In this document: positions 6,474-10,174 of the stretch, piece after piece
How positions within the stretch are numbered: the stretch's first letter is position 1
How the letters are laid out: each line of letters opens with the position of its first letter
NCBI GenBank assembly: GCA_003524745.1
Contig: DQGN01000018.1
Span: 5,986-16,159 of the forward strand
Direction of reading: 5' to 3'
DNA length: 10,174 bases
Origin: Patescibacteria group bacterium
Lineage (GTDB): Bacteria; Patescibacteriota; Kazan-3B-28; UBA10110
Translations under genes and position numbers: made by a program
Notes under the pieces: model-generated
Seen by the model: the letters and a program-made list of their open reading frames with translations, nothing else
Told to the model about the DNA's origin: nothing
The model's database searches: none

Positions 6474-6474
6474 G
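6445..6474 (+). promoter_or_regulatory. Weak candidate promoter before the 6474-6597 structure
   Basis: TTGCCT (6445-6450) and TATATG (6469-6474) are 18 bases apart; an overlapping TGTATA gives a spacer of 16. Transcription would start near 6480, within the first strand of the long stem. Weak on its own. Confidence 0.3.
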
Positions 6475-6597
6475 CAGCTGATTCTAATAGGTATCCCCGG
6501 TCGACAACACTACCGAAAATATGCCGGTGCCCCGGCGCTTTCCGCTTTTCTTCTTTCTTATCAAATGACCACCACCTAACTGAATCAGCTGTTTTTT
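6474..6597 (+). ncRNA. Candidate structured RNA ending in a terminator
   Basis: CAGCTGATTC (6475-6484) pairs perfectly with GAATCAGCTG (6582-6591), which runs straight into six T (6592-6597). The rod continues inward: a symmetric three-by-three loop, TAGGT/ACCTA (6488-6492, 6574-6578), an asymmetric loop, then GGTC/GACC (6499-6502, 6567-6570). Inside is a hairpin GCCGG-TGCC-CCGGC (6523-6536). Closed ends, nested helices and a U-tract suggest a small RNA of roughly 120 bases read on the plus strand. It does not match tmRNA, SRP RNA or RNase P RNA signatures known to me; 6S RNA or a miniature inverted-repeat element are alternatives. Confidence 0.45.
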
Positions 6598-6609
6598 ATT
6601 GTAAGGTAA

Positions 6610-6650
6610 CCCCCTGCCTACCGGCAGGCAGGCTCGATTTCACTTGGGGG
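6610..6650. repeat. GC-rich palindromic repeat
   Basis: CCTGCC-TACC-GGCAGG (6613-6628) followed by another CAGG, enclosed by CCCCC (6610-6614) and GGGGG (6646-6650). A typical dispersed intergenic palindrome; the 84-codon ORF that spans it (6435-6689) has no ribosome binding site and is rejected. Confidence 0.6.
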
Positions 6651-6663
6651 ATATTGCCCTTGC

Positions 6664-6692
6664 TTGATATTCCAATCATCGTCTGGTAGGAT
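6664..6692 (+). promoter_or_regulatory. Promoter of the XRE-family gene
   Basis: TTGATA (6664-6669) and TAGGAT (6687-6692) with an optimal 17-base spacer. Transcription would start near 6699, leaving a leader of about 28 bases with GGGAG (6716-6720) seven bases before the ATG. Confidence 0.6.
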
Positions 6693-6727
6693 AAGCTTTA
6701 CCACATGTACCTTAAGGGAGTGAAAAA

Positions 6728-7024
6728 ATGGGTAGAAAACCGATGTCTGTCGGCAAGTTGATTAAATGCTTAAGGGCTGTGAAAGATATGAGCCAAATGG
6801 AATTAGCCGAGGTTATTGGCTATTCCAGAAGCTATGTATCACTACTGGAATCAGACAAAAGAAAGCCCTTTACGGAAGATCTCGCCAAGATAGCCGAGCA
6901 TTTCGGTCTACCAGTAGAGCTATTTGCTGAAGGCGCCATGGATTCTGTACAGAACAGGCGCATACTGGCTGATAGACTGGCCGACATTATTTGCGGGCTG
7001 GATACAGAACCGGCTCAAACCTAA
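6728..7024 (+). CDS. XRE/Cro-CI family helix-turn-helix regulator
   Basis: A 98-residue DNA-binding protein. Residues 8-66 form a complete HTH_3 domain: LIKCLRAVKDMSQMELAEVIG gives helices 1-2 (written here only as its span 11-31), recognition helix SRSYVSLLESDKR (33-45), then PFTEDLAKIAEHFGLPVELF (47-66). The remaining 32 residues are a short helical tail with no effector domain, so it probably works as a dimer like small Cro-type or antitoxin-type regulators. No toxin partner is adjacent. The ATG at 6728 follows GGGAG by seven bases. It is convergent with smpB, 24 bases apart, and divergent from ssrA. Targets are unknown; autoregulation or control of neighbours is possible but no operator was identified. 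Confidence 0.9.
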   Translation: MGRKPMSVGKLIKCLRAVKDMSQMELAEVIGYSRSYVSLLESDKRKPFTEDLAKIAEHFGLPVELFAEGAMDSVQNRRILADRLADIICGLDTEPAQT

Positions 7025-7050
7025 CCGCCCATTTGGGCGGTCCTCTGTTT
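7024..7050 (+). terminator. Terminator between the XRE gene and smpB
   Basis: ACCGCCC (7024-7030), loop ATTT, GGGCGGT (7035-7041), then a T-rich CCTCTGTTTATTT. It starts at the last base of the XRE stop codon. The stem can also serve smpB from the other side, though the T-run there is weak. Confidence 0.7.
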
Positions 7051-7492
7051 ATTTGCGCCGAAGCTTGCGGGCAATATCGCGGTTGATCTCTTTGGTTTTT
7101 ATCTTAGTGCGTTTATCATGTTTTTTAAGACCCCGAGCGAGGGCAATTTCTAACTTGGCCACGTTGTGCTTAATGTAAATAGTCAAAGGAAGCAGGGTCA
7201 GCCCCTGTTCATTAATTTTGCCAATGAGTTGGTTGGTTTCGTGTTTGCGTAACAATAATTTGCGGGGCCTTAAAGGGTCATAGTTAGCAGGGACACCCTG
7301 ATGGTAAGGGGCAATGTGGGCGTTGGTTAGCCAGAGTTCGCCATCCCGTAAGCGACCATAACTGCCTTTTAAGCTAATCTGTCCGGCGCGAATGGATTTG
7401 ATCTCTGGGCCGGTCAATACCAAGCCCGCCTCGAATTTATCGGTAATGTCGTAACTGCTCCGCGCATATTTGTTGGTAGTAATGATTTTCAT
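7049..7492 (-). CDS. smpB: SsrA-binding protein SmpB
   Basis: RNA-binding partner of tmRNA; it holds the tRNA-like domain and reads the empty mRNA channel of stalled ribosomes. The 147-residue length is normal. Family blocks are in order: N-K-x-A (7-10), Y-D-I (14-16), FEAGLVLTGPEIKSIRAG (20-37, GPEIKS for the usual GTEVKS), GELWLTNAHIAPY (51-63), N-Y-D-P-x-R-x-RKLLL (70-81), and the basic tail with GLKKHDKR (121-128), which corresponds to the conserved K-x-x-x-D-K-R that enters the decoding centre. The start at 7492 gives the standard N terminus; no Shine-Dalgarno is visible before it, only an A/T-rich leader. ssrA lies downstream on the same strand with the XRE gene between, so the two are probably transcribed separately. 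Confidence 0.97.
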   Translation of the reverse strand: MKIITTNKYARSSYDITDKFEAGLVLTGPEIKSIRAGQISLKGSYGRLRDGELWLTNAHIAPYHQGVPANYDPLRPRKLLLRKHETNQLIGKINEQGLTLLPLTIYIKHNVAKLEIALARGLKKHDKRTKIKTKEINRDIARKLRRK

Positions 7493-7506
7493 ATTATTTT
7501 ATGGTT

Positions 7507-7647
7507 GTCATTCTGAACCATCCTTTCCGTCATCCTGAATTGATGAAGTATTCCTTACTTCGTCATCCTGGCCTCGTCCAGGATCGTATAATTGGTTCAG
7601 GATCTCTATCACTTAGCTCCAAGATGCTGAAACAAGTTCAGCATGAC
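7507..7647. repeat. Cluster of GTCATYCTGAA-type inverted repeats
   Basis: Fills the gap between smpB and the propeller gene. GTCATTCTGAA (7507-7517), GTCATCCTGAA (7529-7539) and GTCATCCTGG (7562-7571) are direct copies, and TTCAGCATGAC (7637-7647) is the inverse. Two clean hairpins occur: ATCCTGG/CCAGGAT (7565-7584) and ATGCTGAA/TTCAGCAT (7624-7644). This is a dispersed, possibly MITE-like, intergenic repeat; no ORF of note. Confidence 0.7.
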
Positions 7648-7682
7648 GAAATAAGTTAAGTTAACATGGTTGATTAGTTGAA

Positions 7683-10022
7683 TTACAGGTCGAGTTGGTA
7701 GATTTGCGTGTTGGAAAGCACCCAAAGGGAGCCAATTTTTTCATCCACAAAGATTTTGCTGGGGGCAGTAATGCCAGAAAAGACATATTGTTTACGGTAA
7801 TTACCATCTTTGGTAAAGGCGATGACGCGGGAATTGTCGGCATCGAGAACAAACAACCCATTGGTATCTAAACTGGCATAAATATCTTTAATATTACCTA
7901 AAATACCAGTATGTTCGGGGGTGCCTTGAAGCTGGAAGCTGACTTTTTGTCCCAGAGTATATTTATTGACCACGCCATTAGCCAATAAATACATATCCCC
8001 GTCGATAGCAAAATCAGTTGCCCCGGCTAAACTGATAGTTGAATTGTCTTCAAAGAAAGGGGCGATTTTGGTGTAGCCATCGGCTGTGCGCTGGTATTTC
8101 CAAATCTGATTATTATCGGGGTCTAAGAAATATAATTTACTAGTGTAGGCGATTAAATCTACGGCATTATTCCAAATTCCCGTGTCTAGATTAGCTGCGC
8201 TCATGCGGTTGTCGGCTAATTCTAAGGCATATACGCTGGGGGGAGTGGTGTAAACAACAATGCTGTTATCGGCGGCGCTGGCTAACTTGATTTTCTTCTC
8301 GTTACTGACCAAAGAATTAATGATACCGGCTTCGTTTTTGCTGTAGTTATATTTGTAAACTTTGTTGTATTCCGTATCGTAAGAATAAATATCATCACCG
8401 ACGGCGAAAAAGTTGTTAATAGTTACTTTAGCGCCAGTTTTAGTGCCAGAGGTTTCTAATTGATTGGCTAAAGTATTAAAATCTACCAGAATTCTGGGAT
8501 TAGCATAGCGTTTGACCAGACTAATCTCATCCAATTGGGTACCGATGTCTTGCAAAATAATCTCAGCATCTTTTTTAGTCGCGTCATGTTTGGTTGCGGC
8601 TTCTGCGAGAGCATAGGCCGAGGCCAATAATTCACTAGCTTTAGCCTTGTCCTCATAAATTAAAGCGGCTTTGGCTGCATCGCGATTCTGGATGGCGCTA
8701 TCCAACGAATCCATCGCGGTTTTTTTGCTGATCTTGGCCGTATTGTTATTGGCAAGAGTAATAGTAGAGAAGACTAAAACCACAGCCAATACCGCTACCG
8801 AAATTAACAAGATACGATTGCCATTCTTTTGCTTTTTGATCTGGTCTACCCAATAACTGGTGGTGGTAAAGATCAAATCGACGACGGCCACCACGACTAA
8901 CCAAGCATATTTCAGATAACGCATTAAAACATTGCCAGTTTTTTTAAACTGCGGGCTTTTGGTCGCTAACCTGGCTTTGTTAGTAATCTGGGTGAGATTA
9001 TGCCCGAGTTGGTTATAATCCACATTAATTTTCGGGAACGATAATCTGCCTAAAGGTGAGCGCCGGGGGCTGACCATCGCTACTGGATCATCATCTGTAA
9101 ACTCGATTTCCTGTGCCATATCATTAGTTTTGGCATCAATACTCGCAGCCAGGTCGGCAGGAGGTTCAGATTTGGTCGGCGAGGCTTCGGCATCGGTTTT
9201 CCCGCCCCAGTAATTGCCGCCATTGTCCTGATGGCTGGGGGCAAATTTACGACCATAATCAGAAGAGGTGGTTCCGATCCAGTTATCTTCTGGAATGCCT
9301 TCGTCTTCGGTGATCATTTCTGGCACGGTAAATTCGGCGATGATCACATTGGTTTTGCTGACATCACCATCTTTTTCTAATTGACTAGCTAATTCACGGG
9401 CCGCTTCGGCAGGGGGATAGTTTTCGATGATGCGTTTGATCTTATCAATAGAGAAGTAATACAAAAGTTCGGCTGTGCTGGCAATAATTTTATCGCCCAC
9501 CATCAAATCGCCTTCTATTATATTAGACAAGGTTTCTTCGGGACGAGGCGTTTCGCCGGGGACATACATATCGGCGGAGAGGTGCATCATTTTGCCGTTG
9601 CGCCAAAGGTGCAACTCGTTAGTACCCCGATGGACCGCCATTAGCTTGTCGCCTGATAGTACGGCAATAGTCACATTAGTCTTGCCGATCCAGTCTTTCT
9701 CGCCTTCCTTGGCGATGGCGGCAAATTCTTCATTGGCAGCTTTTAAGGCAGCTTCAAAACTTTGGGCTGGGCCTAATGCCAGATCGCGGTAATATTCTTC
9801 CTTGATAATATCAATAAGATTATAGGCAATATCGGGCGCTAAAGGGGAAGCGCTGCCGATATCAATCACAAAATAGATACTGCCGTGCTTTTGTTCTTCC
9901 GGCAGATCGGGGCGATACACCAAAGCAGTAGAGAACCCACTTGCAGCCGGGCTTTTAGACAGCACCTTGCCAATGCGTACTGCGTATTTGGGTTTCGTAG
10001 AGATAACTTTAAAGTCAACCAT
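7683..10022 (-). CDS. Membrane protein with degenerate PP2C-like domain and C-terminal beta-propeller
   Basis: A 779-residue protein (numbered from the ATG at 10022). Residues about 15-235 resemble a PPM/PP2C phosphatase: a FVIDIGSAS strand (51-59), TNVTIAVLSGDKLMAVHRGT (115-134), GDLMVGDKIIAST (171-183) and TNVIIAEF (224-231). The metal-binding aspartates expected in DG, GDSR, SDG and DN motifs are replaced (GTNE, STAE, KTNV), so it is probably a pseudophosphatase. A polar linker (240-330) leads to a hydrophobic patch (371-388) and a strong membrane helix (404-424), then an alanine-rich coiled region (430-500) and a beta-rich C terminus (530-779) with NHL-like turns such as FVLDADNSRVIAFTKDGNY (724-742). 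The KKQKNGNR before the helix suggests the PP2C-like part is inside and the propeller outside. The ATG is chosen over TTG at 10073 because a promoter covers the extension. Function unknown. Confidence 0.75.
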   Translation of the reverse strand: MVDFKVISTKPKYAVRIGKVLSKSPAASGFSTALVYRPDLPEEQKHGSIYFVIDIGSASPLAPDIAYNLIDIIKEEYYRDLALGPAQSFEAALKAANEEFAAIAKEGEKDWIGKTNVTIAVLSGDKLMAVHRGTNELHLWRNGKMMHLSADMYVPGETPRPEETLSNIIEGDLMVGDKIIASTAELLYYFSIDKIKRIIENYPPAEAARELASQLEKDGDVSKTNVIIAEFTVPEMITEDEGIPEDNWIGTTSSDYGRKFAPSHQDNGGNYWGGKTDAEASPTKSEPPADLAASIDAKTNDMAQEIEFTDDDPVAMVSPRRSPLGRLSFPKINVDYNQLGHNLTQITNKARLATKSPQFKKTGNVLMRYLKYAWLVVVAVVDLIFTTTSYWVDQIKKQKNGNRILLISVAVLAVVLVFSTITLANNNTAKISKKTAMDSLDSAIQNRDAAKAALIYEDKAKASELLASAYALAEAATKHDATKKDAEIILQDIGTQLDEISLVKRYANPRILVDFNTLANQLETSGTKTGAKVTINNFFAVGDDIYSYDTEYNKVYKYNYSKNEAGIINSLVSNEKKIKLASAADNSIVVYTTPPSVYALELADNRMSAANLDTGIWNNAVDLIAYTSKLYFLDPDNNQIWKYQRTADGYTKIAPFFEDNSTISLAGATDFAIDGDMYLLANGVVNKYTLGQKVSFQLQGTPEHTGILGNIKDIYASLDTNGLFVLDADNSRVIAFTKDGNYRKQYVFSGITAPSKIFVDEKIGSLWVLSNTQIYQLDL

Positions 10023-10043
10023 TAATCTTACTTTAACAAAGTT

Positions 10044-10073
10044 ATTATAGACTACAAGCTGTAAAACTATCAA
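10044..10073 (-). promoter_or_regulatory. Promoter of the PP2C-like/propeller gene
   Basis: Minus-strand TTGATA (10073-10068) and a perfect TATAAT (10049-10044), spacer 18. Transcription should start near 10037, leaving about 15 bases of leader without a clear Shine-Dalgarno before the ATG at 10022. This places the upstream TTG inside the promoter. Confidence 0.65.
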
Positions 10074-10120
10074 CTACTATATTGCAGTACAATTATCGGC
10101 AGAGATGTTATTTTATAAGT

Positions 10121-10174
10121 ATGAGTAATCATCGCCTTGGTTGGTGGATAGGTGGTCTTATCGGATTGATCGCT
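10121..10174 (+). CDS. Start of a divergent gene with hydrophobic N terminus (3' partial)
   Basis: ATG at 10121 opens a frame that stays open to the end of the window: MSNHRLGWWIGGLIGLIA. A short polar start with one Arg followed by a hydrophobic run looks like a signal anchor or membrane helix. It is divergent from the propeller gene. No Shine-Dalgarno is visible, and only 18 codons are present, so the call is tentative. Confidence 0.45.
   Translation, partial: MSNHRLGWWIGGLIGLIA

Noticed and set aside
6435..6689. 84-codon plus-strand ORF
   Set aside because: TTG start without a ribosome binding site; it crosses the candidate RNA structure and a palindromic repeat, and its end overlaps the XRE promoter.
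10023..10073. 17-residue N-terminal extension of the propeller protein
   Set aside because: The TTG at 10073 is the first base of a -35 element, and a perfect TATAAT lies within the extension.
1..10174. Possible recoding of TGA, as in some candidate-phyla bacteria
   Set aside because: No complete gene ends in TGA, but none needs TGA read through either; families reach normal length with the standard code, so the absence is probably chance.
1..10174. CRISPR arrays, tRNAs and transposase genes
   Set aside because: Looked for on both strands; no regularly spaced repeats, cloverleaf apart from tmRNA, or transposase motifs were seen.

Overview
The window looks like a chromosomal segment from a member of the candidate phyla radiation (Patescibacteria) or a similarly streamlined bacterium; this is inference. 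Supporting it are a very large LPxTG-type surface protein built of DUF11 and Ig-like modules, the many short GC-rich palindromic repeat families between genes, and the mix of conserved bacterial genes (smpB, ssrA) with poorly known membrane proteins. GC content is moderate by eye. The standard code fits: long ORFs run without internal TGA and every complete gene ends in TAA or TAG.

Layout. 1-2754 (+): 3' part of a giant surface protein ending in a cell-wall sorting signal. 2779-2917: three G+C hairpins of one repeat family. 2935-3426 (-): small membrane-anchored SAM methyltransferase resembling the FAM173/ATPSC-KMT lysine methyltransferases. 3472-3501: strong hairpin terminator. 3529-4197 (-): DUF218/YdcF-type protein with a TTG start, a strong Shine-Dalgarno and a possible SD-masking leader. 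4285-4600: hairpin-dense non-coding stretch. 4604-5530 (-): half-length terpene-cyclase-like alpha-toroid protein. 5652-5880: several palindromes. 5881-6249 (-): tmRNA (ssrA), complete with CCA end. 6261-6305: AT-rich tandem repeat. 6474-6597 (+): a long imperfect hairpin ending in a T6 run, a candidate undescribed structured RNA. 6728-7024 (+): small XRE/Cro-type regulator with a recognisable promoter. 7049-7492 (-): smpB. 7507-7647: inverted-repeat cluster. 7683-10022 (-): large membrane protein with a degenerate PP2C-like domain and a C-terminal beta-propeller. 10121-10174 (+): start of a divergent gene with a hydrophobic N terminus.

How the genes work together. The only clear functional pair is ssrA and smpB, which together make the trans-translation ribosome-rescue system; they lie about 0.8 kb apart on the same strand with a regulator gene on the opposite strand between them. 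The other genes look like separately transcribed units: most have their own terminator or promoter-like signals, and several point to envelope functions (surface protein, membrane methyltransferase, membrane propeller protein). No CRISPR array, tRNA, transposase or prophage gene was found.
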